From Cordia subcordata (taxonomy: Eukaryota > Streptophyta > Magnoliopsida > Boraginales > Cordiaceae), in the NCBI GenBank assembly GCA_028554755.1, contig JAPTOF010000007.1, forward strand, positions 19,463,001 to 19,527,000: 64,000 nucleotides of DNA, in the 5' to 3' direction. Shown here piece after piece: positions 47,245 to 60,903 of this stretch (its first letter is position 1; every line of letters starts with the position of its first letter). Both the position numbers and the translations under genes were made by a program. The notes under the pieces are model-generated. The model ran no database searches. It was not told where the DNA came from and saw nothing but the letters and a program-made list of their open reading frames with translations.

Positions 47245-49017
47245 TATGTTTATGTTTCTCTTTTTTTCGTTCATCATTCAATTGATATTTTTATTTTTCT
47301 TAAGCTTGGAAGCTAATGATATTTTTCACTTGGTGCATCACCTTTTTTTGAGTGTCTAAAATTGATTCGTAGTTGTGTACCTTCTATTAATTTACTTGTG
47401 TCACATCAAAGTTTGAAGGTTTAACTTAATGTAAATTATACAGATTAATTAAAGTGAAGGATAAAGGATTTCTTTGACATGTGAAAAATTAGATAGGTAA
47501 GATTAGAACTATAAAAGATTTTAAAAAAATAACATAAATTTTATAAATATATATGTACATATATATATAATTTATAAATATACATATGTTATTATATAGT
47601 ATTTCTTTCGGGGACGGGATTTACCGCAAAAGACAAGACGGTTCAGGTTTCGAGATGGGATGCGCTGGGATAAAGGCTGAGATATACATATGACCTAAGA
47701 TTTATTGTCTTCAAATGGCACAAGAAGCATAGTGCTTCTAAGGAGTACAAAGTTGTGGGGAAAAATAATTATTTGCAAAAATTAGCTATTCCCAAATGTA
47801 AGAAAAAAGAATTAAAACCCTTAAATGCTAGGGGGAGGGGCGCTAGGAAAGTTGTTGAAGTTAACCTTAGTTTATTTGGATGTCGAGGCCTCTAAACTAT
47901 TATGCGCATTTAGAGATCCATAACATTACGTTTTTTAATTCAATAAAAATTGAGTAACAATGATAATTACAACGTGAAGTGTTGAGTTTTTTTTCTTATT
48001 TTTTTTATTGCTATTGCCTAATCAATATTTGGTTGAAAAATAAACATTTTAAATTTCTTTTCTAACCTCGGCGGATAATTTAATTTTCTTGAACCCACTC
48101 GTTGTAGATGTAGAATAATTTTTTTTCTTGAAAAAACATCCAATTGTTTTCTTTTGCTTCAATTTAGTTGTCTTTATATGAACTTATTAGCATTTATATT
48201 TTGAATATCGAAGGCAAAGAGAATTGATGTTCGAACCAATGATTTCGATCATGGGCCGTAGGTTCGCATTATCCTATCCATTGTCATCACCATACTCTAG
48301 CTTATTACTAAACTCCAATCCAAAGCTTGCTTATAACTAAAACTCCAATCCAAAGTGTGATGCACAAGAAATAACGAAGCAGATTTACACAGAATTCTTT
48401 GCCTTTCCTAAAATAACAGAACCACAGGACGCCAATAAACGTCAAATATATTGATTACGCCTTTTCCATTTGATTAAAAGAGAAAGCAGACCAAAAGAAA
48501 ATAGAAAAGGAAACATGAATAAGGAATACTAGTCACCACTTTAATATTAACCGTTCAATGCATGGTCATCTTCTTTCTCTCTTTGATTCTGACAAACTCA
48601 AGAGAAGTGAATTTCCACTGACGTTTGGTGTTGCAAGAAAGAAATTGTTTAAGTTGAAATTGTTAAAGTTAGCTAACCATAAACAACCATTTTATTTTAT
48701 GTTTTTGGATAATTTTCTAATGACAAGGGAATAACATTGTCTATAAGAATATTTTGAAGATGTTGAGAAGGCCGTTTCGCAATTGAAGTTTTGAAGAACC
48801 TTCATTGCGAAATAAATGGATCGAAAAAAGTTAGAAATTATTAGTGCGAAAGATTAATTTTGGTTCATTCTCCTTCAACTCTGAAATGATGAAAAACTAG
48901 ATTAATTAGATACCACGAATAGCTCAACTAAAAACGACCTTTACAATATTTGTGGAGAAGTTCCCCGAAATGACATACAAACCAAATAAACATATAACTA
49001 ATTTATGAGAAATACAG

Positions 49018-49026
49018 TATAAAAAG
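49018..49026 (+). promoter_or_regulatory. TATA box of PG5
   Basis: TATAAAAAG, 110 bp upstream of the ATG at 49128, which lies in a strong context (GGCCACCATG). Confidence 0.75.
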
Positions 49027-49127
49027 CTATCGGACTTCCGTTTTCATTCATAACCCAAATAAATTTTAAATAAAACTTCCCTATCTTTGTGAACTACCCC
49101 GAAGCTGTCATTAGGTTCAAGGCCACC

Positions 49128-52100
49128 ATGTTTCTTCCAAGGGGGCAAGGCATGAAGGTTCTTTACCTTCTTGGTCTAACCTTGTTCTCAATTAGGACTG
49201 AGTGTGCTCCCCTTGGTTCACGTCGTGGCCTTGCCGCAGGTGGTGAGACAGTTTTTGATGTCACTAAAGATGGGGCCGTAGCAGATGGCAAAACAGAAAG
49301 TGCTTCGGTACGTAAGCTAAGAGAACTCCTGATTTCTCAATCAAATAACTATTTTCTTTGCGAAAAAATAATGCATCTTCTAGAGCCTGAGTCTTATGTT
49401 GTAAGTAGTTGTTCTAAAACAATGGCGTGAACTCAAGACTAAGAGATAGCTCAAGTGATTGAGACAATCTTCCCCATGTCAAGTCCTCGGTTCAATCCCA
49501 TGGCGACCGAGGTTTTAAGAAAAAACGAGGCGTGGCGTGAACTCATTAATAGTATTCTAATTTGAAAAGTGAATATGCCTTACTTTGCAACTTTGTTTTC
49601 ATATTGTGCAAAATACATTACTTCGAAACTTTGAAAAAAGATTGTGGAACACCTACGTCTCAACTCTTTTATAATTATAGTTTTAGTTGCGAAGGAAGGC
49701 CGGAAATTGTAAAGAGACATTTTAATACACGAATATCTCGTTACACTTTCTCGATGGGTAAATTTGATGTGCCCATTTGATCTACATGCGTGCATGCAGG
49801 CGTTCACTAAAACGTGGAATGCAGCATGCCATGCGACAGGACCAGCTAGGATTCTCGTTCCTCAGGGTACATTTGCAATAGGAGAAGTACTCTTCGAAGG
49901 TCCTTGCACCGCTCCCAAACCCATTACCATTGAAATTCAAGGGACTCTTTCCGGGAAACACAGATCTCGGTCTTTACAAAAGCGGCGGATGGATAACAAT
50001 CAGCCACGTCGATGGTGTCGTACTTACGGTGGAGGAACCCTAAATGGCCAAGGTGAGGCGTCATGGAAGGAAAGGGAAAATGGTTGCGGGCTGCTTCGGA
50101 TGTATGTGTAATCGCTCAATTCCTAAGTCTATATTTCTTTTCTCGAACTACGCTATCTTGGTCAAAGTTTTGCGCTTTTTTATAAAGTAATCTTTCAATT
50201 TATAATTTTTCTCTATGTGAATAATATATCTTAGCTCATTTGCTTAACATTATTCATCAATTTGATAGAGTTATTCTTTAAAATAGCATCCTAATTTGTG
50301 ACCAAATTAAACAAATAACTCTTTGGATACTCGACTTTTAGTAGAGAAATGGCTCGTAAGTGAGACCAATCACGCATAGAGATTGACGAAGCTAACCTAA
50401 TGGTCCGCCTATGATATATTTTGCAGAAACTTTTGCTGTTAAATCAATTGAAAAAACAATACAGATGTAGGTGTTTCTAGTTCATACGACTTTTTTTTTT
50501 TTTAATCTCCTCAAACTACTTTACCACCGTATCTAGCCCGTTGTAACATGTCAAATTAAATCTAAACTAGTACCAGATGTGTAATTTCGAGATTATATCG
50601 ACTCTAATATGCATTGACATACGTTAAGCTTTTCTTGTATGGATGCAGGGTCTTGTATGGCAGAGTGTAACTAATTCTGTTATGCAAAATGTCAACCTCC
50701 TCAATAGCAAAGGGTTCCACATGAAGGTTACTGACTGCACCAACATAACGATGTCGGATCTCAACATAACTGCGCCAGGAGACAGCCCTAACACTGATGG
50801 TGTCCACATTAGTGGTTCTCAAGCTATCACCATTACTAACTGTGTCATTGGAACGGGTGACGATTGCATCTCTATTGGCGATGGCAACGATGGTGTTAAC
50901 GTCTCCAAAGTCTTTTGTGGACCTGGACATGGCATCAGGTTTGTTCTTGCATCATTATCGTCGTGTTCCAATCTCAAAATCTCGTAAGAATGATGAGTAG
51001 ATGCTTTAGGTCAGGCAAATCACAATTCTAATATTACAATTTATCAATTAAAACTACAACATCCTAGGTAGAGCTATGCATGAACTAGTATGGAGAGCAG
51101 GCCCCACTAACCACAAAGACGAAGCCATTAAAGAGCGTGTTGGCATCGCTTTTTGATCTTGAATACATGTGAAGTTTTAAAGCATTTAGATTGAAAAATC
51201 AATTTGACCCCATTGTAAATAAAAATATCGTAGATGAACCCCTGCACGGCATGAACTTCTTTGCTTCTGTCATATCATCTCTTGCATGACCACATATCGC
51301 CGTTATTCTAAATGAAGTTGGAATGTGGATTATTTCATAGACTTGTAGCTTTTAAATTTGGTCTATTATAAGTTATGAACGTCATTCTTTATTTCTTATG
51401 TTCTATTGTTTTTCTAAATCTTCACATTTTCTTGTATATGTGACAGCGTTGGTAGCCTTGGCAAGCGTCAAGGAGAGACAGACGTCAAAGGAATTACAGT
51501 AACTAATTGTACGCTAACCGGGACAACAAATGGAGCCAGGATTAAAACACGAGAGCTTCGCTCCGCTCCAAGCGTCAAATATTATCTTTGACGATATAGT
51601 CATGAATGACGTTAACCCCATTATCATTGATCAAAGCTATATGTCAAAGGATAAAGCAGAGGTGAGATATTGTACTTTGTTGTCTGGCGTGAATTTAAAA
51701 TATTTTATCTATGAAAATGAAGTGATAACTAAGTAATTTTAATGATCGATTTAATGAAACTTATATATAAGTGATTGTTTTCTCAAAAACGAAAATAAAG
51801 CATTTCATAAGGTTTTATGGAAACAGTTGGTCGCTTGCACAGAAGATCTAAGAGTAGATCCACTAGCACTTTTAAATTATTACACGAAACAAAAATTTAG
51901 TGTTTGATTTTTTTATTATAAATAAACTAGATACATATTGATTTCAAGCCTAATGTCTCTTTTGAACTAACTACACAGCCATCCAAGGTGAAGATTAGTG
52001 ATGTCCACTTCAAGAACATAAGAGGGACCACAGTGTCAAAAATTGCAGTTGCTCTCAATTGCAGTGAAGCAGTTCCTTGTGAAGGCATTGAATTGGCTGA

Positions 52101-52206
52101 CGTTGATCTAACAGCAGCCTCTGCCGATGTTGGCGATCTTTCTTCTGTATGCACCAATGCCAAAGTTATCGTTAATGGGAAATTAAGCCCTGCTGGTTGT
52201 AGCTAA
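49128..52206 (+). CDS. Exopolygalacturonase-like (GH28) gene PG5, best-preserved copy, frame still broken
   Basis: Exons 49128-49307, 49800-50101, 50649-50938, 51447-51661, 51979-52206. Exon 1 is intact (60 codons, signal peptide [19 protein letters not shown], donor TCG|GTACGT). Translation could start at 49128 or at the second in-frame ATG, 49152; I prefer 49128 for its context. Exon 3 is intact, with NTDG at 50790-50801 and then GTGDDC and GPGHG. Exon 5 is intact and ends SPAGCS. Exon 2 is one base short overall (extra base at CTTTCCGGG, losses at CTTACGG and CTTCGGATG). Exon 4 lacks five bases: two after ARIKT and three at GACGTTAACCCC. Upstream ATGs in frame (49089) look like 5' UTR. A secreted or cell-wall pectinase is inferred. 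Confidence 0.9.
49424..49545 (+). mobile_element. tRNA-derived SINE in intron 1, U5
   Basis: Flanked by GGCGTGAACTCA at 49424-49435 and 49534-49545. Box B reads CTCGGTTCAATCCC, one base changed from U2-U4 at a CTG site. Confidence 0.85.
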
Positions 52207-53217
52207 ATCAAAAATACGTTGGTCCGAACGACCTAGAAATCATTTTTGTGATGTATATTTAGTGTTCCATCCTTTAGATTATTTTGATGTGTCCAAAGGC
52301 TGATAATCGCCTTAGGCACCAAGTGTAAGACGGCATGTTTCCTTATAGCATTTTACTTAAATGAATATGCCAAATCTAATTCTTTCTTTTTCTCTCTTTA
52401 GTCTTGAGGCTATTTATCGCATTGTTGATCAAGACAACGACAAGTATTTTAGCCATGCCCCTGGCTCATGTAGAAAGTCCAGGCTATAAGATAAAATATA
52501 GGATCAAGGAAGCGAACTAGGCCGTCTGCCCGATTAGGGTTTCCTAAACCTAATCAAATTCTTAATAACGTTTTTCGCTTATATGTATGTTGAGTTGTTT
52601 TTATCAATTTTGTTTTGGAATCGAAAAACTAGAGCCCCTTCTTTCTTGGCTCTCTTTTTGTTTTGTTCAAAGAAGCTTCAATGAAGAAATAAAGAAGTTA
52701 TGCATTACAAGATTAACCAATATCCGATTGTCCAAGACCAGATAGGAGCATATTGGCAAGACTGAAAGGTATATTAGAATTTTAATGCGAAGTTGGTTAG
52801 TAAATGTAAAAACTTTTCTATCTAATTAGCAGCCTCAGAGGTTGCATTTATCTCATTACAACCACCTTCTATGTCAGTGATTTCTTGAAACCAATGGAAA
52901 TAATGTGCTCACATGCCAACCCTCTTAATATATATTTAAGTTGCCAGAAATAAACATTTGACCATTAAACTCATGCTACGTATTTCATGCTTAATTTATT
53001 TCTCAGATTTCTTAAAACCTACCACTAAGTCGTATATTGAGTGTCTTAATAACTATTCCTAAAACCACTATCACGCTCGTATGTATGCCACATTAGGCAA
53101 ATACTACTGGTTGTTCTTAAGAGTCAAGCTGAAATTGTGCATGCATCATTAAATTCATAACGCCTTTGGGTGCATTTTTATGTTTATGTCTTAGCAAAAC
53201 ATGCATTTGACTAGAGG

Positions 53218-53897
53218 TTCATCAGCCTTGGAGTGCAAGAAAATAAAAGAATTTACATATTGGGCAATATACATTGGGGACAATACATCTAGCATTCCTA
53301 ATGATGGTGAATTTGAAATTGAAGTACCTGATGATTTGCTTATTACAGATTTCTAACATCTATTAGTAGCAATTTTTGAAAGTTCATACCTAACTACTTA
53401 CTAAAATGAATCAGTGTTTGTCTCCAAAAGTGAGCAATTTTGCACCAACACTTGAAATTGCTGAAGCAATAGATGATTACATGCTTTGGTTTCTTCGGAG
53501 AAGAACATGTATACCTACGCTCGATAGTATTTGTAAGCAAATTTGGTTATTGATTCAAGCAAATTCATTCACTCTAGAGTTTTTAACAATATGAAGTGTT
53601 CACGTATTCGGACAATGTTTTGAAGATTAAAGTTGGATTTCTTGTTATGTTGCTAAAGAGATGTTGACCAGGCTTCGGTCTTTGTATTGGAACCAAACAT
53701 AAAGTGACTCAATTGGGGAACCGTCTCACTGAGCTGAGCTTTTGTTTGGACGAAATGTTGGAGTTAAAGTTTATATACCAAGAATAGTGATGACTTCTAA
53801 TAATACAAATTTTCTATTTATGCTACAACTTAGCTAATTCCCTTTGGTTGTTTCCCTTGCCATGACTATGAACAAAAGTTTGGGACAATCTTTGTGT
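53218..53897 (+). pseudogene. Helitron PIF1-like helicase remnant, U6
   Basis: As in U1. Positions 53406-53594 give a chance 62-codon frame joining LSPKVSNFAPTLEIAEAIDDY to LEFLTI, the longest continuous helicase reading among the six complete units. Confidence 0.83.
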
Positions 53898-54902
53898 AAT
53901 TTTGGCTAGGGCTGAGCATAGGACGGGCTGGTTCAGGAATTTAGTCAACGCATGTCGCTTCCCAAAGTTTCGAGATGTTCATTTTCACTGCGCCGTTCTC
54001 GGCTAAACATATTTGCATCCTATCCAATCCCATCCCAAATGTTATAGAGATTTTGGGATGGTGCGGTTCAGGTTTCGGGATAAAATTATATTTTCAAAAT
54101 AAAGAATAATAAAATAGCAGATTCAGTTTTCAAAATCATCATTCATACAAATTAGAAAATCTCTGTTTCACGTCACAAAAGTTAGAAAAAGTGAATAAAA
54201 ATTAAAAATATTAATGTCATCTTTTACTCCAATATTTGCTTACGAATCATTTTAAGAGCTATGAGGATTTATTTTAGAAACCAAGTTAAATTTCTTTAGA
54301 TTTTTAATTTTAATTCTAACTTAAAAGAAGTATTTTTTTATTAGAAATGTGATTGGAGTAAACTTGAAATACAAAATTATATCTTGAATCTCAAGTCCGA
54401 GACATTATTGAGCAAAATAAATAAAAACTATGAAATCCTCTTCAAATAAAAGAAGAGAGAATATTTTAACTCTTTATATGTTATTTTATAAATATAGATA
54501 TAGATTCTTTTCTCTTTTCTGCTTGGGCAATGGTTTAATTGATGTTTTAATTTTTTTTAATGCTAAATCTATGACTTTTTCAGCTGACACATCACTATTT
54601 ACAGCAACATACAATTAACTTGTGCTCCATCTAGCATTTGTTTATATGGCATCCTTAGAGTTTGAGGCTTAAGTCACAATTTTAGAATTCTTTATTATTT
54701 TTTAACTTTTAATTTTTATTTAGAACTCAAATATTATTTTTATAATTGTAATATAAATAAGTTTAAATTAAAATTCTTTTATGGATCTCAGGTTTGCGAT
54801 AGTATTGGAATAAATGAAAACTCAATACTAATTCCCTTTCAGATTAAAGAGAGGAAACAATAACTTTAACATTATATATGTTACACAGGTAGATCTATAT
54901 AC

Positions 54903-54935
<33 letters not shown>

Positions 54936-56701
54936 TGTTTATGTTTCTCTTTTTTTCGTTCATCATTCAATTGATATTTTTATTTTTCTTAAGCTTGGAA
55001 GCTAATGATATTTTTCACTTGGTGCATCACCTTTTTTTGAGTGTCTAAAATTGATTCGTAGTTGTGTACCTTCTATTAATTTACTTGTGTCACATCAAAG
55101 TTTGAAGGTTTAACTTAATGTAAATTATACAGATTAATTAAAGTGAAGGATAAAGGATTTCTTTGACATGTGAAAAATTAGATAGGTAAGATTAGAACTA
55201 TAAAAGATTTTAAAAAAATAACATAAATTTTATAAATATATATGTACATATATATATAATTTATAAATATACATATGTTATTATATAGTATTTCTTTCGG
55301 GACGGATTTACCATAAAAGACAAGACGGTTCAGGTTTGAGATGGGATGCGCTGGGATAAAGGCTGAGATATACATATGACCTAAGATTTATTGTCTTCAA
55401 ATGGCACAAGAAGCATAGTGCTTCTAAGGAGTACAAAGTTGTGGGGAAAAATAATTATTTGCAAAAATTAGCTATTCCCAAATGTAAGAAAAAAGAATTA
55501 AAACCCTTAAATGCTAGGGGGAGGGGCGCTAGGAAAGTTGTTGAAGTTAACCTTAGTTTATTTGGATGTCGAGGCCTCTAAACTATTATGCGCATTTAGA
55601 GATCCATAACATTACGTTTTTTAATTCAATAAAAATTGAGTAACAATGATAATTACAACGTGAAGTGTTGAGTTTTTTTTCTTATTTTTTTTATTGCTAT
55701 TGCCTAATCAATATTTGGTTGAAAAATAAACATTTAAAATTTCTATTCTAACCTCGTCGGAAAATTTAATTTTCATGAACCCACTCATTGTAACGGGAGA
55801 ATAATTTTTTCTTGAAAAACATCCAATTGTTTTCTTTTGCTTCAATTTAGTTGTCTTTATATGAACTTATTAGCATTTATATTTTGAATATCAGAAGGCA
55901 AAGAGAATTGATGTTCGAACCAATGATTTCGATCATGGGCCGTAGGTTCGCATTATCCTATCCATTGTCATCACCATACTCTAGCTTATTACTAAACTCC
56001 AATCCAAAGCTTGCTTATAACTAAAACTCCAATCCAAAGTGTGATGCACAAGAAATAACGAAGCAGATTTACACAGAATTCTTTGCCTTTCCTAAAATAA
56101 CAGAACCACAGGACGCCAATAAACGTCAAATATATTGATTACGCCTTTTCCATTTGATTAAAAGAGAAAGCAGACCAAAAGAAAATAGAAAAGGAAACAT
56201 GAATAAGGAATACTAGTCACCACTTTAATATTAACCGTTCAATGCATGGTCATCTTCTTTCTCTCTTTGATTCTGACAAACTCAAGAGAAGTGAATTTCC
56301 ACTGACGTTTGGTGTTGCAAGAAAGAAATTGTTTAAGTTGAAATTGTTAAAGTTAGCTAACCATAAACAACCATTTTATTTTATGTTTTTGGATAATTTT
56401 CTAATGACAAGGGAATAACATTGTCTATAAGAATATTTTGAAGATGTTGAGAAGGCCGTTTCGCAATTGAAGTTTTGAAGAACCTTCATTGCGAAATAAA
56501 TGGATCGAAAAAAGTTAGAAATTATTAGTGCGAAAGATTAATTTTGGTTCATTCTCCTTCAACTCTGAAATGATGAAAAACTAGATTAATTAGATACCAC
56601 GAATAGCTCAACTAAAAACGACCTTTACAATATTTGTGGAGAAGTTCCCCGAAATGACATACAAACCAAATAAACATATAACTAATTTATGAGAAATACA
56701 G

Positions 56702-56710
56702 TATAAAAAG
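56702..56710 (+). promoter_or_regulatory. TATA box of PG6
   Basis: TATAAAAAG, 110 bp upstream of the ATG at 56812. Confidence 0.75.
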
Positions 56711-56811
56711 CTATCGGACTTCCGTTTTCATTCATAACCCAAATAAATTTTAAATAAAACTTCCCTATCTTTGTGAACTACCCCGAAGCTGTCATTAGGT
56801 TCAAGGCCACC

Positions 56812-59800
56812 ATGTTTCTTCCAAGGGGGCAAGGCATGAAGGTTCTTTACCTTCTTGGTCTAACCTTGTTCTCAATTAGGACTGAGTGTGCTCCCCTTGG
56901 TTCACGTCGTGGCCTTGCCGCAGGTGGTGAGACCGTTTTTGATGTCACTAAAGATGGGGCCGTAGCAGATGGCAAAACAGAAAGTGCTTCGGTACGTAAG
57001 CTAAGAGAACTCCTGATTTCTCAATCAAATAACTATTTTCTTTGCGAAAAAATAATGCATCTTCTAGAGCCTGAGTCTTATGTTGTAAGTAGTTGTTCTA
57101 AAACAATGGCGTGAACTCAAGACTAAGAGATAGCTCAAGTGATTGAGACAATCTTCCCCATGTCAAGTCCTCGGTTCAATCCCATGGCGACCGAGGTTTT
57201 AAGAAAAAAACGAGGCGTGGCGTGAACTCATTAATAGTATTCTAATTTGAAAAGTGAATATGCCTTACTTTGCAACTTTGTTTTCATATTGTGCAAAATA
57301 CATTACTTCGAAACTTTGAAAAAAGATTGTGGAACACCTACGTCTCAACTCTTTTATAATTATAGTTTTAGTTGCGAAGGAAGGCCGGAAATTGTAAAGA
57401 GACATTTTAATACACGAATATCTCGTTACACTTTCTCGATGGGTAAATTTGATGTGCCCATTTGATCTACATGCGTGAATGAAGGCGTTCACTAAAACGT
57501 GGAATGCAGCATGCCATGCGACAGGACCAGCTAGGATTCTCGTTCCTCAGGGTACATTTGCAATAGGAGAAGTACTCTTCGAAGGTCCTTGCACCGCTCC
57601 CAAACCCATTACCATTGAAATTCAAGGGACACTTACGGGAAACACAGATCTCGGTCTTTACAAAAGCGGCGGATGGATAACAATCAGCCACGTCGATGGT
57701 GTCGTACTTACGGTGGAGGAACCCTAAATGGCCAAGGTGATGCGTCATGGAAGGAAAGGGAAAATGGTAGCGGGCTGCTTCCAGATGTATGTGTAACTGC
57801 TCAATTCCTAAGTCTATAATTCTTTTCTCGAACTACGCTATAATAGTCAAAGTATTGCGCTTTTTTATAAAGTAATCTTTCAATTTATAATTTTTTCTCT
57901 ATGTGAATAATATATCTTAGCTCATTTGCTTAACATTATTCATCAATTTGATAGAGTTATTCTTTAAAATAGCATCCTAATTTGTGACCAAATTAAACAA
58001 ATAACTTTTTGGATACTCGACTTTTAGTAGAGAAATGGCTCGTAAGTGAGACCAATCACGCATAGAGATTGTGAAGCTAACCTAATGGTCCGCCTATGAT
58101 ATATTTTGCAGAAACTTTTGCTGTTAAATCAATTGAAAAAACAATACAGATGTAGGTGTTTCTAGTTCATACGACTTTTTTTTTTTTTAATCTCCTCAAA
58201 CTACTTTACCACCGTATCTAGCCCGTTGTAACTTGTCAAATTAAATCTAAACTAGTACCAGATGTGTAATTTCGGAGATTATATCGACTCCCTAATATGC
58301 ATTGACATACGTTAAGCTTTTCTTGTATGGATGCAGGGTCTTGTATGGCAGAGTGTAACTAATTCTTATGCAAAATGTCAACCTCCTCAATAGCAAAGGG
58401 TTCCACATGAAGGTTCTTGTCGCACCAACATAACGATGTCGGATCTCAACATAACTGCGCCAGGAGACAGCCCTAACACTGATGGTGTCCACATTAGTGG
58501 TTCTCAAGCTATCACCATTACTAACTGTGTCATTGGAACGGGTGACGATTGCATCTCTATTGGCGATGGCAACGATGGTGTTAACGTCTCCAAAGTCTTT
58601 TGTGGACCTGGACATGGCATCAGGTTTGTTCTTGCATCATCATCGTCGTGTTCCAATCTCAAAATCTCGTAAGAATGATGAGTAGATGCTTTAGGTCAGG
58701 CAAATCACAATTCTAATATTACAATTTATCAATTAAAACTACAACATCCTAGGTAGAGCTATGCATGAACTAGTATGGAGAGCAGGCCCCACTAACCACA
58801 AAGACGAAGCCATTAAAGAGCGTGTTGGCATCGCTTTTTGATCTTGAATACATGTGAAGTTTTAAAGCATTTAGATTGAAAAATCAATTTGACCCCATTG
58901 TAAATAAAAATATCGTAGATGAACCCCTGCACGGCATGAACTTCTTTGCTTCTGTCATATCATCTCTTGCACAGCCACATATCGCCGTTATTCTAAATGA
59001 AGTTGGAATGTGGATTATTTCATAGACTTGTAGCTTTTAAATTTGGTCTATTATAAGTTATGAACGTCATTCTTTATTTCTTATGTTCTATTGTTTTTCT
59101 AAATCTTCACATTTTCTTGTATATGTGACAGCGTTGGTAGCCTTGGCAAGCGTCAAGGAGAGACAGACGTCAAAGGAATTACTGATAACTAATTGTACGC
59201 TAACCGGGACAACAAATGGAGCCGATTAAAACACGAGAGCTTCGCTCCGCTCCAAGCGTCAAATATTATCTTTGACGATATAGTCATGAATGACGTTCGT
59301 AACCCCATTATCATTGATCAAAGCTATATGTCAAAGGATAAAGCAGAGGTGAGATATTGTACTTTGTTGTGCTGAGCGTGAATTTAAAATATTTTATCTA
59401 TGAAAATGAAGTGATAACTAAGTAATTTTAATGATCAGGATTTAATGAAACTTATATATAAGTGATTGTTTTCTCAAAAACGAAAATAAAGCATTTCATA
59501 AGGTTTTATGGAAACAGTTGGTCGCTTACGTAAGATCTAAGAGTAGATCCACTAGCACTTTTAAATTATTACGAAACAAAAATTTAGTGTTTGATTTTTT
59601 ATTATAAATAAACTAGATACATATTGATTTCAAGCCTAATGTCTCTTTTGAACTAACTACACCATCCAAGGTGAAGATTAGTGATGTCCACTTCAAGAAC
59701 ATAAGAGGGACCACGGTGTCAAAAATTGCGCTTGCTCTCAATTGCGTGAAGCGATTCCTTGTGAAGGCATTGAATTGGCTGACGTTGATCTAACAAAGAC

Positions 59801-59888
59801 CTCTGCCGATGTTGGCGATCTTTCTTCTGTATGCACCAATGCCAAAGTTATCGTTAATGGGAAATTAAGCCCTGCTGGTTGTAGCTAA
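56812..59888 (+). CDS. Exopolygalacturonase-like (GH28) gene PG6, frame broken as read
   Basis: Exons 56812-56991, 57485-57786, 58337-58623, 59132-59349, ~59662-59888. Exon 1 is intact, as in PG5. The exon 2 acceptor context changed from GCATGCAG to GAATGAAG but keeps AG. Exon 2 lacks one base (CTTACGG) and has private substitutions. Exon 3 lacks three bases in two places (AATTCTTATG; GGTTCTTGTCGCACC), with a stop between. Exon 4 is shifted at GCCGATTAAAACACG. The exon 5 acceptor ACACAG|CC reads ACACC, so the AG is missing, and exon 5 shares the CAG/CTG-site changes of PG2. NTDG, GDDC and GHG remain. Confidence 0.87.
57108..57230 (+). mobile_element. tRNA-derived SINE in intron 1, U6
   Basis: Flanked by GGCGTGAACTCA at 57108-57119 and 57219-57230. 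Box B reads CTCGGTTCAATCCC, as in U5. Confidence 0.85.
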
Positions 59889-60903
59889 ATCAAAAATACG
59901 TTGGTCCGAACGACCTAGAAATCATTTTTGTGATGTATATTTAGTGTTCCATCCTTTAGATTATTTTGATGTGTCCAAAGGCTGATAATCGCCTTAGGCA
60001 CCAAGTGTAAGACGGCATGTTTCCTTATAGCATTTTACTTAAATGAATATGCCAAATCTAATTCTTTCTTTTTCTCTCTTTAGTCTTGAGGCTATTTATC
60101 GCATTGTTGATCAAGACAACGACAAGTATTTTAGCCATGCCCTGGCTCATGTAGAAAGTCCAGGCTATAAGATAAAATATAGGATCAAGGAAGCGAACTA
60201 GGTTGCTGCCCGATTAGGGTTTCCTAAACCTAATCAAATTCTTAATAACGTTTTTCGCTTATATGTATGTTGAGTTGTTTTTATCAATTTTGTTTTGGAA
60301 TCGAAAAACTAGAGCCCCTTCTTTCTTGGCTCTCTTTTTGTTTTGTTCAAAGAAGCTTCAATGAAGAAATAAAGAAGTTATGCATTACAAGATTAACCAA
60401 TATCCGATTGTCCAAGACCGGATAGGAGCATATTGGCAAGACTGAAAGGTATATTAGAATTTTAATGCGAAGTTGGTTAGTAAATGTAAAAACTTTTCTA
60501 TCTAATTAGCAGCCTCAGAGGTTGCATTTATCTCATTACAACCACCTTCTATGTCAGTGATTTCTTGAAACCAATGGAAATAATGTGCTCACATGCCAAC
60601 CCTCTTAATATATATTTAAGTTGCCAGAAATAAACATTTGACCATTAAACTCATGCTACGTATTTCATGCTTAATTTATTTCTCAGTATTTCTTAAAACC
60701 TACCACTAAGTCGTATATTGAGTGTCTTAATAACTATTCCTAAAACCACTATCACGCTACTGTATGTATGCCACATTAGGCAAATACTACTGGTTGTTCT
60801 TAAGGGGAGTCAAGCTGAAATTGTGCATGCATCATTAAATTCATAACGCCTTTGGGTGCATTTTTATGTTTATGTCTTAGCAAAACATGCATTTGACTAG
60901 AGG

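Larger units (their letters stand above)
45524..53217 (+). repeat. Array unit U5 (complete, 7,694 bp)
   Basis: Same layout as U1; the best-preserved exon 1, shared with U6. Confidence 0.95.
53218..60903 (+). repeat. Array unit U6 (complete, 7,686 bp)
   Basis: Same layout as U1. It carries clusters of private changes at about 55,735-55,800 and 57,470-57,860. Confidence 0.95.
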
